NCBI GenBank assembly: GCA_005893275.1
Contig: VBOW01000019.1
Location: 18,001-82,000, forward strand
Length of the DNA stretch: 64,000 nucleotides
Source: Candidatus Eisenbacteria bacterium
GTDB taxonomy: Bacteria; Eisenbacteria; RBG-16-71-46; SZUA-252
Direction of reading: 5' to 3'
Shown: piece by piece, positions 1 through 14,658 of the stretch
Numbering within the stretch: the stretch's first letter is position 1
Layout of the letters: each line of letters begins with the position of its first letter
Program-made: the position numbers and the translations under genes
Notes under the pieces: model-generated
Seen by the model: only the letters and a program-made list of their open reading frames with translations
Told to the model about the DNA's origin: nothing
Databases searched by the model: none

Positions 1-52
1 GGTCCACGTCGGGGCGCGTGAGATCCGCAAAAGAGACAAGGTCGCGCTTCAT
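1..52 (-). CDS. N-terminus of a carbamoyltransferase-like protein (clipped by window edge)
   Basis: An ATG at 52-50 opens a frame that runs off the window edge. It follows a good ribosome binding site (GAGGAG about 10 bases upstream). The 17 visible residues begin MKRDLVSFADLTRP, which resembles the start of ornithine or aspartate carbamoyltransferases (MK..-FL(S)-DL(T/S)). The gene lies 43 bases downstream of the recombinase gene on the same strand and could share its transcript. Seventeen residues are too few for a firm assignment; the reading frame and RBS are seen, the family is a guess from the N-terminal pattern. Confidence 0.4.
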   Translation of the reverse strand, partial: MKRDLVSFADLTRPDVD

Positions 53-95
53 CTCAGGAAGGCTCCTCGGTGGGGCTCGCGGGAGAGGGTCCTGC

Positions 96-996
96 TCACG
101 CCCGTGGGTGCGCCCGGGCGTAGGCCGCTTTGAGGCGGCGCCGGGTCACATGGGTGTAGATTTGGGTGGTCCCCAGATTCTGGTGCCCCAGAAGCTCCTG
201 GACCGCGCGCAGGTTGGCTCCCCGGTCGAGGAGATGGGTCGCGAAGCTGTGGCGCAACGCATGCGGATGGGTCGCGGTGTTGGGGCCGAGCGCGCCCAGA
301 AAGGCGCGGATGTCCCGCTCGAGCGTGCGGGGCGAGATCGCGCCGCCGCGGCGCCCTGGAATCAGATGCCGGGTGGGCGCGGGCGTGGCGCCCATCGCGA
401 CCCAGTATCGCGCGAGCGTATCCGCGGCCCTGGCCCCCACCGGAACCACCCTCTCCCTGCCTCCTTTCCCGAGCACCCGCGCGAGGCGCCTGCGGGCATC
501 GAACCGGCTCCACGTGAGCCCGGTCAACTCGCTCAAGCGAAGGCCGGAGCCGTAGAGCCACTCGGCCGCGACCAGCGCCCGGAGCGCCCGCGTGTCGCGG
601 TCTGAGACCGAAGCCGCCGCGCGGTCCATGAGCTCGTTCAAGGGAACCTCCGAAATCGCCGCCGGCAGGGGCTGGGGGGTGCTCACCCGCGGGAGCGCCC
701 CGCGAAGGGCCGCGGTCGTCCTGCCGCGGCGCTCCAGGTAACGGAGGAAGGAGCGAAGCGCGGCCAGCGCGCGGCCGAGCGTGCGCGCCGATACGGGGCG
801 GTTCTTGCGGCGGGCCTTCTCGAGCGAGCGCGCCGCGGCGAAGGCCGCGAGGAGCTCCGGAGTCAGATCCTCGGGGACCCTCGCGTCGCGCTTGAGTCGC
901 GACCGCCCGAACGCGGCGAATCGGGTCAAGTCGTCGCGGTACGCGCGGAGCGTCCCCGCCGAGACCCTCCGCTGCTCCCGCAGATACTCGAGGAAC

Positions 997-1016
<20 letters not shown>
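96..1016 (-). CDS. xerC: Tyrosine recombinase XerC/XerD type
   Basis: A 306-residue site-specific recombinase expected to resolve chromosome dimers at dif. The N-terminal SAM-like core-binding domain spans about residues 1-100 and the catalytic domain about 125-300. The full active-site set is visible: R160 (in GSGLRLSEL), K184, H252 and R255 (HALRHSFATHLL), H278 (LLGHQNLGTTQIYTHV) and nucleophile Y287. Length is normal for XerC/XerD. The start lies inside the end of topA (20-base overlap), so translation is probably coupled. No integrase-type arm-binding domain or att repeats are visible, which favours the housekeeping role. Whether it is C or D cannot be told from one copy. Confidence 0.88.
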
Positions 1017-3414
<2,398 letters not shown>

Positions 3415-3415
3415 G

Positions 3416-3886
3416 CTAGTGGGCCGTCGGGGGGAAGCCTGGATCCGACAGGAAGCCGTGCTCTTCGTCGAACCAGTGGATCAGCACCTCGGTCGCCAGC
3501 TCCTCCGCTTTGGCTTCGCTGTCGAGCGCGGGGCCCTCGTCTCGCGCCCGGGCCATGATCTCTTCGAACTGCTCGGGCGTCACACGCCCCGACTCGCTCA
3601 GCCGGAAGAAGTAGGTATAGGCGGGCGAGGAAAGCAGCGCCCGCTCGGGCCCGGTCGGCACGCGCACGTGCTTGCGCGGCACCTTCGCTTGGCCCGGGTA
3701 GTCCTCCCGCGAGTAGGGTTCCAACGCGCGGAAGATCATCTCGAACGCCAGGTTCACAACGTCGGCGTCATGGTGCCCCGAATCCAGGACCTGCGTGAGC
3801 TCGAGGAGGGCGTCCTCGTTCCCGTCCACGTAGGCCTTCAGCTGCTCCACGATGAGGACCATCATTTCCCGAACGTTGTCATCCAT
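3416..3886 (-). CDS. smg: Smg family protein (DUF494)
   Basis: A 156-residue acidic, helical protein matching the Smg/DUF494 family. It starts MDDNVREMMVLIVEQL and contains the family's LEALxxAGF-like region in altered form, followed by a conserved C-terminal segment around LSESGRVTPEQFEEIM. The molecular role of Smg is not established; its usual genomic place is between dprA and topA, and here it again directly precedes topA. The ATG start is chosen because AGGAGGG lies 6-7 bases upstream. It sits 15 bases after secA, so the secA promoter may serve secA, smg, topA and xerC together. Confidence 0.8.
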   Translation of the reverse strand: MDDNVREMMVLIVEQLKAYVDGNEDALLELTQVLDSGHHDADVVNLAFEMIFRALEPYSREDYPGQAKVPRKHVRVPTGPERALLSSPAYTYFFRLSESGRVTPEQFEEIMARARDEGPALDSEAKAEELATEVLIHWFDEEHGFLSDPGFPPTAH

Positions 3887-3901
3887 GGGCTCCCTCCTGG
3901 T

Positions 3902-6982
<3,081 letters not shown>

Positions 6983-7289
6983 TGGCTCCTTGTAGACGGC
7001 CGTACCCGGCCCGGTTCCCCGCCCCGGCCGGCGGGCTCCATGTGCGCCCCGCCAAGCCGAACAAACCCTCTCCCAACCGGATAGAGCGAAACCCCAGGAG
7101 CGCGAAGCTGCCGGGGTTTTAGGGACCTCTCGAATCTCGTAAGCTAGTGGTAAGACTGGACTAAGGCTCCCCCCGGGGCCACCCGTTTACACCTCTACCC
7201 GCGAACGCAGTCTATGAATCCGATGCCGGGCGTGTCAAGGCAGATTCGACCTGCTTACATGTAGAAGGGTCCGGGCCCACCCCGGGCGC
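6983..7289 (-). promoter_or_regulatory. secA promoter and long 5' leader with hairpin
   Basis: This 307-base gap holds no convincing gene. On the minus strand TTGACA (7238-7233), an 18-base spacer and TAGACT (7214-7209) form a good sigma-70-like promoter. Transcription should begin near 7202, giving a leader of about 220 bases before the secA ATG. Inside the leader AAACCCC (7089-7095 on the plus strand) can pair with GGGGTTT (7113-7119). The leader hairpin is seen; any control of secA by it, as with SecM in E. coli, is only inference, and I find no persuasive SecM-like reading frame. Confidence 0.6.
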
Positions 7290-7871
7290 TCAGCGAAGCA
7301 GAAGCTCCATGGCAAAGCCGGCCGAGAGGGGGATGCGGAAATTGTCGTCGAGCGGGATCGGGAGCAGCTCGAAAATGGTCGCGGTCAGCGCTCCGACCAG
7401 CCCGACATAGAACGGGATGCCGGGCATGAGGAGCGTCAAGCCATAGCAGACGGCGAAGCAGGAGAAGCTCCCTTCGAGGGTCTTGCCCCCCAGGAGGCTC
7501 GTCTTGCCGATCGACTTCCCGACGATGGCCGCCACCGTATCGCCCAGGATGAGGAATGCGAGGGCGAGCACCGCGACCGGCTTGTCGAAGAGATGAATCG
7601 TGAGGAGCACCGCGATCAGGAGGTACGTGGACCCCAGCAGCGAGGCCTCCTCGTGATTCCTGAGAAGCTCACCGAAGAAATGCCGAAAGACGATCCGGAT
7701 TCTCGGGTTGTGGAGTCGAAACACCTCGATCGCGAGCGAGACGATCACCGAGGCCAGAAGCGCCCGCTCCCAGGTCCTCCCCCAGGACGCGGGGCTCACG
7801 TAATAGGCGATCGGAATGGAGAGCGAGGCGAGATGGATAGCTTTGCGCTTGAGCTCCGACGCTAGGAGCAC
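7290..7871 (-). CDS. Dolichol/polyprenol kinase-like CTP-dependent membrane protein
   Basis: A 193-residue integral membrane protein of the SEC59/phytol kinase/CTP-transferase-like family. It has about five or six hydrophobic segments and the family signature LGDTVAAIVGKSIGKTSLLGGKTLEGS at about 108-134, where the Asp and the GKTLEGS stretch bind CTP. Bacterial members are thought to phosphorylate polyprenols, phytol or diacylglycerol; the substrate here is unknown. It begins 9 bases after the transglycosylase gene and is the last gene of the long purine/cell-envelope run. A role in recycling undecaprenol for wall synthesis would fit that neighbour but is inference. Confidence 0.75.
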   Translation of the reverse strand: MLLASELKRKAIHLASLSIPIAYYVSPASWGRTWERALLASVIVSLAIEVFRLHNPRIRIVFRHFFGELLRNHEEASLLGSTYLLIAVLLTIHLFDKPVAVLALAFLILGDTVAAIVGKSIGKTSLLGGKTLEGSFSCFAVCYGLTLLMPGIPFYVGLVGALTATIFELLPIPLDDNFRIPLSAGFAMELLLR

Positions 7872-7880
7872 GCCCGCTCC

Positions 7881-10166
7881 TCAGCGCGACGGCGCCGCTT
7901 CATAGACCGCCTCATAGCGCCGCATCGCGGCGTAGGTTTGCTTCACGTACTCCCGGGTCTCCCGGTAGGGAATCAGCTCCACCCACAGGTCGTCGATCCG
8001 CGGGCGCGCCGCGAGCCAGCGCCGCACCGCCTCTTCCCCTCCGTTGTACGCCGCAGACACGGGGCGAAGGTCGCCGAATTCGCGTGTAAGCTGGCGAAGA
8101 TACATCGCGCCGAGCCGCACGTTCAGCCCGGGGTCGAGCAGCGAGTCCTCCGAGATCGCGCGCCCGGCGAGGCGGGACGCCGTCGGGACGATGAGCTGAA
8201 GCAATCCCAGCGCTCCCGCGCGCGAGCGGGCCGCGGGATTGTACCCGCTCTCCTGCCGCATGATGGTCCAGAGAAACGCCACGCTCAGGCTTTCCTCCTC
8301 GGCCGCCCCAAACACCGCCCCCGCGAACGCGGGCGGGAAGCGGAGCCTGAGATCGCGATCGATGTCCGCCTGCCCGACGCGATAAATGCCCTTCGCCTCC
8401 AGCGCGTCCACGCAGCCGTTCGCCCGAGCCTCGCTTTCCCCCATCGCGCAGGAGCGGAGCAGCTCGAGCGAGGGGTCGCGGAATCCGACGAGATCCAGAA
8501 CCCGGGCGGACGGAGGCGGAGGGAGGACCGGTCGCGCGGCGTGCTTGGCGCGCGCATCGGGAACTCCTTGCGTCGGGTCCACCGGTAGCCCGGAGAGCTC
8601 GCGCGCGCGAACGCCTTCATAGGACCAGGGGTCCAGCTCCCACGCGCGCCGGAACGCGTCGGCGGCGCGGCTGGAATCCCCCGCCGCCGAGGCGACCCAT
8701 CCGCGCCAGAACAGAACCCGCGCGTCCTCGGCGCCGGGCCCCGCGAGCGCGGAATCGGCCGCCGCGAGCGATTCCGCGCGGAGCCAGGCGATCGCTTCGT
8801 GCACCCGCACGGCCGCGGCGAGCGCCTGGGTGCGGGTCCGCGCCCGCGCCCAGCGGAGGATCAACGCCGCCTCGCGCGGCGTCTTCTGGTCCTCCCACTC
8901 GCGGGCGCGCTCCCAGGCCGCGGTCTCCCCGGTCGTGCCCGCGCTGTCCCAGGTCGCGGCGAGCACGAACGCGTTGTCGGCGGCGCGAAAGTCGTGGAGC
9001 GCACGGACCGAGCGGGCCAGGCCGAGCGCCAAATCCGCGCGCCCGCTCGACGGGGCGCCCCGGCGCGAGAGGAGCTCGCGGTACGCCGCGGCGGCCGCCT
9101 CGTACCGGCGCGCGCGATAGAGCAGAAACGCGCGGGCGGTCTCCCGCTCGGACGCGGCGGCGGCATCCGGGGGGGGCGCGCGGCGTCCTTCCATCACACG
9201 GAGCCCGAGCGGGGCTTCGCCCACGTCGGCGAGCGCCCGCACGAAGCTCATCCACTCGCGCTCGCCCAGCGCATCGAGAACCGCGCCTTGGGCCCATCCC
9301 GCCGCGCGCTTCGCCGCGGCGTAGCGGTCGGCGGTCGCGAGCTCTCCGCGCGTGGCGGCCGCGATGAGAGACCGTGCCGCGGTCGCCGTATCCCCGGTCG
9401 CCGCCGTGATCTCCGCGAGAAGGAGCGTCTCCTGATTCGTCCGCGACGGCTCCTTGGAGAGAATCGCTTTCGCGAGGAGCGACTCCCCCCCTCCCAGGAG
9501 GGCTCGCGCGAGGGTGTACCGTGCCCAAGCCCGCGCGCTGGCCGGACGCCCTTCCTTGAGCAGACGCCAACGGGCGGCCCGCGCTGCGCGCCGGGATCCG
9601 GCCGAGTCGGAGAGAGTGGCCGCGACGTAGAGCGCGGCCTCGTCCCCCGTGGAGGAGGGCTCCGAAAACGAGCCGCCGCGCGCATCGGGCGGCCAACCGA
9701 GCGATCGGAGCCCGGCCGCGGGGGATTCGAGCCTCCCCTTCGCGAGCCCGCGGAGGGATGCCAGGGATCGCTCTTCGGCGAGGGCCCCGCTCAGGAGACC
9801 GAGGGTTCGGGGCCATTCCCCGGCCTCGGCCAGATCCATCGCGACGGCGATCCATGCCTCCCTCTGGTTTCGCGGGACGTGGGCCGGCAAGGGGGTCGAG
9901 CGGAGGATGGAACGATAGCGTTCGGTCGCCAGGTCCCAGCGTCCCTGCGCATCGCGGAGCGCGGAAAGAGTTCCGCTCCAGCGCGCCCTCATCCACTCCG
10001 AACGGGCCGTCTCACGCGCGGCGCGGGCCGCGAGGATCTCGTGGGAGGACGCCGCGGATCGCGCCGGCCGCTTGGGTTGAGCGACCGCGGGAGGCAGGAA
10101 CGCGAGCGGGGCGTGCAGGAGCACGGCAATCGCCGCACCCACCCACATCCCCCGCCCGACGTTCAA
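7881..10166 (-). CDS. slt: Slt-type soluble lytic murein transglycosylase with helical repeat domain
   Basis: A 761-residue exported protein. An N-terminal signal segment (about 8-30, ending near AVAQP) is followed by a long alanine/arginine-rich helical repeat region resembling the ring-shaped superhelix of Slt70, and by a C-terminal SLT domain. The catalytic glutamate is in IMRQESGYNP; GALGLLQL and AYNGG motifs follow, and the C-terminus has the usual REYVKQTYA helix. It would cleave the MurNAc-GlcNAc bond in peptidoglycan, forming anhydro ends. Its ATG lies 7 bases after the M6 protease gene. TPR-like units could also bind partner proteins. Confidence 0.85.
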   Translation of the reverse strand: MNVGRGMWVGAAIAVLLHAPLAFLPPAVAQPKRPARSAASSHEILAARAARETARSEWMRARWSGTLSALRDAQGRWDLATERYRSILRSTPLPAHVPRNQREAWIAVAMDLAEAGEWPRTLGLLSGALAEERSLASLRGLAKGRLESPAAGLRSLGWPPDARGGSFSEPSSTGDEAALYVAATLSDSAGSRRAARAARWRLLKEGRPASARAWARYTLARALLGGGESLLAKAILSKEPSRTNQETLLLAEITAATGDTATAARSLIAAATRGELATADRYAAAKRAAGWAQGAVLDALGEREWMSFVRALADVGEAPLGLRVMEGRRAPPPDAAAASERETARAFLLYRARRYEAAAAAYRELLSRRGAPSSGRADLALGLARSVRALHDFRAADNAFVLAATWDSAGTTGETAAWERAREWEDQKTPREAALILRWARARTRTQALAAAVRVHEAIAWLRAESLAAADSALAGPGAEDARVLFWRGWVASAAGDSSRAADAFRRAWELDPWSYEGVRARELSGLPVDPTQGVPDARAKHAARPVLPPPPSARVLDLVGFRDPSLELLRSCAMGESEARANGCVDALEAKGIYRVGQADIDRDLRLRFPPAFAGAVFGAAEEESLSVAFLWTIMRQESGYNPAARSRAGALGLLQLIVPTASRLAGRAISEDSLLDPGLNVRLGAMYLRQLTREFGDLRPVSAAYNGGEEAVRRWLAARPRIDDLWVELIPYRETREYVKQTYAAMRRYEAVYEAAPSR

Positions 10167-10172
10167 GCGCCG

Positions 10173-13076
10173 CTACCGGAGCAGCACGACGCGGAAGCTT
10201 TGGGTCTGGCCGAGCACGTCGACTTTGGCGAAGTAGATCCCCGACGACGCTAGCTCCCCTTGGTCGGTGCGCGCGTTCCACGTCGCCCGGAACTCGCCGG
10301 GGACGAGACCGTCGGGTGCCGAATCCAGCGTTCGGACGAGCCTTCCTGAGAGATCAAACACTTTGATTTGCGGAGTCAGCCCCGGATGCGGCAGCCCATC
10401 GGGCGCGCTGAATCGGAAGCTGATCGCCGATGTGAAGCCGTGGCTCGCGCGGAAGGGATTCGGGCCGCCCCGGAGCGAGAGGACGCTGCGTGCGGGCCCC
10501 CCGTCGACCCGCGGCCCCACGGAGACGTCGTCCACGTACCAACCTTCGTAGTAGCGCGCGAGCGCGCCCGTGCTGAACAGGAACGGCTGGTTCTGCTCGT
10601 TGCTCGAGAACCGGAAGCGAACCTGGACCGGGCCCGCGTACGCGGAGAGATCCGCGACGACGCGGCGCCAGGATTGTGGCGAGCCCGAAAACACATCCGC
10701 GCCCCGGAGCGAGGCGCCCGAATCGAACGCGATCTGGTGGCCGTAGCCCCCGTCCACCGGGATCGGCTCCCACGGCCCGCCCCGAGAGGAAATCTCCACG
10801 CGGCCGCCGTCCCACGCGATCGTGCCGCCGTTCGTCTCGGCGTCGATCCAGGAGTAGAAGGCGAGCTGCGAGCCCGGCGGCAGGTAGAACATCGGCGAGA
10901 CCAGCGCCGCGTCTTCGAGATCGGCGTAGGTCTTGGCGTCGTTCGTGCCGCCCCCGGAGGGGTCGAGCGAGCTCCCCGCTTTCATGCTCGTGACGCCGCC
11001 ATGGGCGCGCGTGGCGGAGAGATGCCATTCGTCGATCGCGGTGGGCGCGACCGGCCCCGAGGACCAGGACCCGATCCCCGACTCGAAGTCCGCCAAGAGC
11101 CCGGTGCCCATCCCCACGGTCAGCGTGAACGTCTCCGTCCCGGACGAAACGCCGTCGTTCCAGCCGAGCGTGAAGTCCACCGCGTGGGGCACCGGCGTGG
11201 AGGGCGCCACCGAGAACACGAAGGGCGTCGCGGTGGCGACCGTGCCGCCGGATGCCGTCGCCGGCGCGCTCGAGCCCCCGTCGATCATCGTGATGCTCCC
11301 GTCCAACGTGCTCAAGGTCAAGGTGAGCGCGGCGGATCCCGTGCCGGCGTTATGGAGCGTCACCAGCAGCGAGTCGGTCTCTCCCCCATCGAGGATGCCG
11401 TTGCCGTTTCCGGATCCACCGTCACGCACCGTGAGGCCGCTCACGAGAAGGTACGGGCTCAGCGACACCGAGAGATCGAAGGAGGCGGTGTCGGCGTTGT
11501 CGGGGGATGCCCCGGCGATGTTGGTCATCCTGATCCCCGTGTCCGCGTTCGAGTAATCGCGCGTGCTCGGCGTCGTGCTCTGGGTCCAGGAGCGCACCGA
11601 GAGACTTCCCGGGAAAAAGTCGTTGCTGTCCCCGAAGTCCAGCGGCGACGACGACTCGAGCTCCTTCAAGCCGTCTGCCTGCACGACCGCGACCCGGTAG
11701 TGCGGGCCGGGAGGATCCGAGCAGGAGACGTTGTCGCAGTCGAGACAGTTGTCGATCAGGGTGTCGTCAACGTGATAGATCAAGAGACCCTCGCCCGGAA
11801 GAAACTCGTCCGAGCCCTCGTGGATTCGGTTCTCGACGAGGAAGTACTCGGTGCCGGGCTGCCCGTCCTTCCAGAGCTTGAGAACGCCCCCTCCCCTCGA
11901 GAGGGGGGGCAGCCGGTAGGACCCGGATTGGGCGATCACCGTCGGCTGCTCGAATCCCAGGAACTGCCGGGACCATGGATCCAGATTCCCCGGGCGAGTG
12001 CCCTGCGCGGTCGCGGGATTGAGCGGCAGATAGTTTCCGAGCGCCATCAGCGAATAGACGCCGAGACCGGTTCCGACCCCTCTCCCACAGGCGCTGAACT
12101 CGTAGAGGTCGGCGAGGCCCAGGGTGTGGCCGAACTCATGGCAGTAGGTCCCGTTCGCGTTGTCGCCCGGCCCGTAGTTGTACTCGCCGTTCATCGTGTA
12201 GAGGAAGCCGCGCACCCCGCCGAGGAGAATCCCCGGCAGGCAGTTGGGGCTGCTCGGCGGCGGGCAAGTCTGGTAGACGGCGATCCCCGCCTCGTGGGAC
12301 CAGAGCAGGTTGTCTTCCTGCGCGATCGGCGCGACCTCCGCGCCCTGGCCGGGGTGGATCACGATGACCGCGTCGACGTAGCCGTCGTCGTCCCCGCTCG
12401 AGGGAATCCCGTCGGGGCCGTCGTTGTCGAAGAAGCTCAAGTTCTGGCCGAAAGAAGAATACGCGGCCGACATGGCGTCCTCGGCGAGCCGCTGGCCGCT
12501 GCGCGGATAGGCGCTGAAGTCGAGACCCGAGGTCCCGTTCACGTAGTAGGCGTAGGAGTGGGGCATCGTGAGCCAGTCCGAGGTGACGCGCCCGGAGACG
12601 ATGAGCCTGCCGTGCGAGTTGATTCGGTAGTACTCGCGCAAGCTGATGATCCCGTCGTTCGGGTCATCGCTGAAGAAGAGACGGTTGTAGTAGCCGGGCG
12701 TCGACTTCGCGCCGTGATGGACCGCGGGGCCGAAGGGATCCGCGTCGAAATCGCAGAGCACGACGAGGATGTTCCTGTGCGCGACGCCCTCGCGCGGATA
12801 CTTGGCGAGGTTGAGCGCGAACTGGGGGTACACCCGGTCGACGCCCCACGCCCGGCTCATCTGGTAGCGCTCGGCATGCTGCGAGAGGAGCGGTTCCTGC
12901 GATGTTCCGCGCGCGGCCGCGACCACGCGGGGGGAGATCGCGGCCGCCCGCGCCTCCCGCGGCGTCGCCGTGGCAAGCACGGTCGCGGCGACCGCCGCGC
13001 AGAGGAGCGCGAGGCGCCCGAAGCGCGCCGAGCGCTGCATGCCCCGCGCGGGCAAACCGGAGTCCGATCGTTTCAC
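10173..13076 (-). CDS. Secreted M6-family metalloprotease with FlgD-like C-terminal domain
   Basis: A 967-residue extracellular zinc protease related to immune inhibitor A. From the chosen GTG start, a signal peptide ends near residue 44 (AVAATVLATATPREARA). The zinc site is HEFGH at 313-317, followed by LGLADLYE, with the catalytic domain roughly 60-440. A middle Ig/CARDB-like region and a jelly-roll-like module follow. The last 90 residues (PNPFRAS..., VFDLSGRLVRTL, SSGIYFAKV) form a FlgD-type Ig fold resembling sorting domains of FCB secreted proteins. GTG 13076 is preferred because GGGAGG lies 5 bases upstream; ATG 13103 with GGGAG is the alternative. Seven bases separate it from the Slt gene. 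Confidence 0.85.
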   Translation of the reverse strand: MKRSDSGLPARGMQRSARFGRLALLCAAVAATVLATATPREARAAAISPRVVAAARGTSQEPLLSQHAERYQMSRAWGVDRVYPQFALNLAKYPREGVAHRNILVVLCDFDADPFGPAVHHGAKSTPGYYNRLFFSDDPNDGIISLREYYRINSHGRLIVSGRVTSDWLTMPHSYAYYVNGTSGLDFSAYPRSGQRLAEDAMSAAYSSFGQNLSFFDNDGPDGIPSSGDDDGYVDAVIVIHPGQGAEVAPIAQEDNLLWSHEAGIAVYQTCPPPSSPNCLPGILLGGVRGFLYTMNGEYNYGPGDNANGTYCHEFGHTLGLADLYEFSACGRGVGTGLGVYSLMALGNYLPLNPATAQGTRPGNLDPWSRQFLGFEQPTVIAQSGSYRLPPLSRGGGVLKLWKDGQPGTEYFLVENRIHEGSDEFLPGEGLLIYHVDDTLIDNCLDCDNVSCSDPPGPHYRVAVVQADGLKELESSSPLDFGDSNDFFPGSLSVRSWTQSTTPSTRDYSNADTGIRMTNIAGASPDNADTASFDLSVSLSPYLLVSGLTVRDGGSGNGNGILDGGETDSLLVTLHNAGTGSAALTLTLSTLDGSITMIDGGSSAPATASGGTVATATPFVFSVAPSTPVPHAVDFTLGWNDGVSSGTETFTLTVGMGTGLLADFESGIGSWSSGPVAPTAIDEWHLSATRAHGGVTSMKAGSSLDPSGGGTNDAKTYADLEDAALVSPMFYLPPGSQLAFYSWIDAETNGGTIAWDGGRVEISSRGGPWEPIPVDGGYGHQIAFDSGASLRGADVFSGSPQSWRRVVADLSAYAGPVQVRFRFSSNEQNQPFLFSTGALARYYEGWYVDDVSVGPRVDGGPARSVLSLRGGPNPFRASHGFTSAISFRFSAPDGLPHPGLTPQIKVFDLSGRLVRTLDSAPDGLVPGEFRATWNARTDQGELASSGIYFAKVDVLGQTQSFRVVLLR

Positions 13077-13107
13077 GGCAACCTCCCGGAGTTGGGTCGG
13101 CATGGGC

Positions 13108-14658
13108 TCACTCCCACTCAATCGTCGCGGGAGGCTTGCTGCTGATATCGTAGACGACGCGATTGACGCCCGGGACCTCGTTCACGATCCGGGACGAGAC
13201 ACGGGCCAGGAAGGTGTCCGGGAGCCGCGCCCAGTCCGCCGTCATGCCGTCGCTCGAGGTGACCGCCCGGAGCGCCACGACCTGTTCGTAGGTTCTCCCG
13301 TCCCCCATCACCCCGACCGTGCGAACGGGAAGGAGTACCGCAAGTGCTTGCCAAACTTTGTCATAGAGCTCCGCCCTTCGGAGCTCGGTCACGAATATAT
13401 CGTCGGCGAGGGCCAGCGTCTTGACCGCTTCGGGGGTCACCGAACCCAGGATCCGTACCGCGAGCCCCGGCCCGGGAAACGGGTGCCGCTGGATGACCGG
13501 CGCCGGGAGGCCCAGCAGCCTTCCGAGCTCCCGGACTTCGTCTTTGAATAATTCCCGGAGAGGCTCCACAAGTTCCATCTTCATGTGCTCGGGAAGCCCC
13601 CCCACGTTGTGGTGAGATTTGATCTTCGCGGAGGGTCCGCGGGTGGAGGTGCTCTCGATCACGTCCGGATAGAGCGTGCCCTGCGCCAGAAGCTCGGCCC
13701 CTCCGGTCCTGTGCGCCGTTTCGTCGAACACCTCGATGAATTGGGATCCGATGATTTTTCGCTTCTGTTCGGGATCCTCGACCCCGCGCAGCGCCGAAAA
13801 GAATCGCTCCCGCGCGTCCACCGTCACGAGGTCACGATCCAAGAGCTCCCCCATGGCGCGTGAGACCTGCTCCGCCTCGCCGAGGCGCAAGAGCCCGTGG
13901 TCGACGAACACCGCGAGCACCTGACCCGGGACCGCGCGGTGAAGAAGCGCCGCGACCACGGAGGAGTCGACGCCGCCGCTCAGGGCGCAGAGGACGCGGC
14001 GCTTTCCGACCTGCGCGCGAATCCTCCCGGTCAGCTCGCTCAAGACCTGCCCCATCGTCCAGTCGCCGGAAAAGCCGCACACGTCGAACAGGAAGTTCTT
14101 GAGAATGCGGGCGCCCTGCGTCGAATGCGCGACCTCCGGATGAAACATGACCGCGTAGACGCCGCGCCCCGGATCCTCGACCGCGGCGACGTCGACCGAT
14201 TCGGTGCGCGCGAGGCGCGTGAACCCCTGGGGCATGCTTTCCACGACGTCGCCGTGGCTCGCCCAGACGCGGCTCGTCCGGTCCACCCCCGCGAGGAGCC
14301 GCCCCTCGCGCTCGACCGCGAGCGTCGCCTCTCCGTACTCGCGTCGCGAGCTCGGTCTCACCCGGCCGCCCAGGTCGCGCGCCAAGAGCTGCATTCCATA
14401 GCAGATTCCGAGCACGGGGATGCCGAGCGTGAGGATCGCGGGGTCGAGACCGGGCGCGCCCTCGTCTAGAACGCTCGAGGGGCCGCCCGAGAGCACGACC
14501 CCCTTGGGACGACGCCCCTCGATCTCGGCACGGGTGAGGCGCGGCCCCACGATCTCGGCGTAGACGCCCAACTCGCGCGCCCGCCGGGCGATGAGCTGGG
14601 TGAACTGGGATCCGTAGTCGAGGATGAGGAGCAGCTCGTGGCTCAATGGAGGAAGCAT
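13108..14658 (-). CDS. guaA: GMP synthase (glutamine-hydrolysing)
   Basis: A 516-residue enzyme converting XMP to GMP using glutamine and ATP. The class I glutamine amidotransferase domain is at 1-200, with nucleophile C86 in GICYGMQ and the HPE pair in FHPEVAHS. The ATP pyrophosphatase domain carries the P-loop SGGVDSSV, and a dimerisation domain ends in PPATIEWE, the usual GuaA terminus. The start is ATG 14658, preceded by GGGGGAA and overlapping the purH stop by 16 bases; longer frames upstream lie inside purH and are not credible. It is the last purine gene in a purN-purC-purH-guaA series. Confidence 0.96.
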   Translation of the reverse strand: MLPPLSHELLLILDYGSQFTQLIARRARELGVYAEIVGPRLTRAEIEGRRPKGVVLSGGPSSVLDEGAPGLDPAILTLGIPVLGICYGMQLLARDLGGRVRPSSRREYGEATLAVEREGRLLAGVDRTSRVWASHGDVVESMPQGFTRLARTESVDVAAVEDPGRGVYAVMFHPEVAHSTQGARILKNFLFDVCGFSGDWTMGQVLSELTGRIRAQVGKRRVLCALSGGVDSSVVAALLHRAVPGQVLAVFVDHGLLRLGEAEQVSRAMGELLDRDLVTVDARERFFSALRGVEDPEQKRKIIGSQFIEVFDETAHRTGGAELLAQGTLYPDVIESTSTRGPSAKIKSHHNVGGLPEHMKMELVEPLRELFKDEVRELGRLLGLPAPVIQRHPFPGPGLAVRILGSVTPEAVKTLALADDIFVTELRRAELYDKVWQALAVLLPVRTVGVMGDGRTYEQVVALRAVTSSDGMTADWARLPDTFLARVSSRIVNEVPGVNRVVYDISSKPPATIEWE

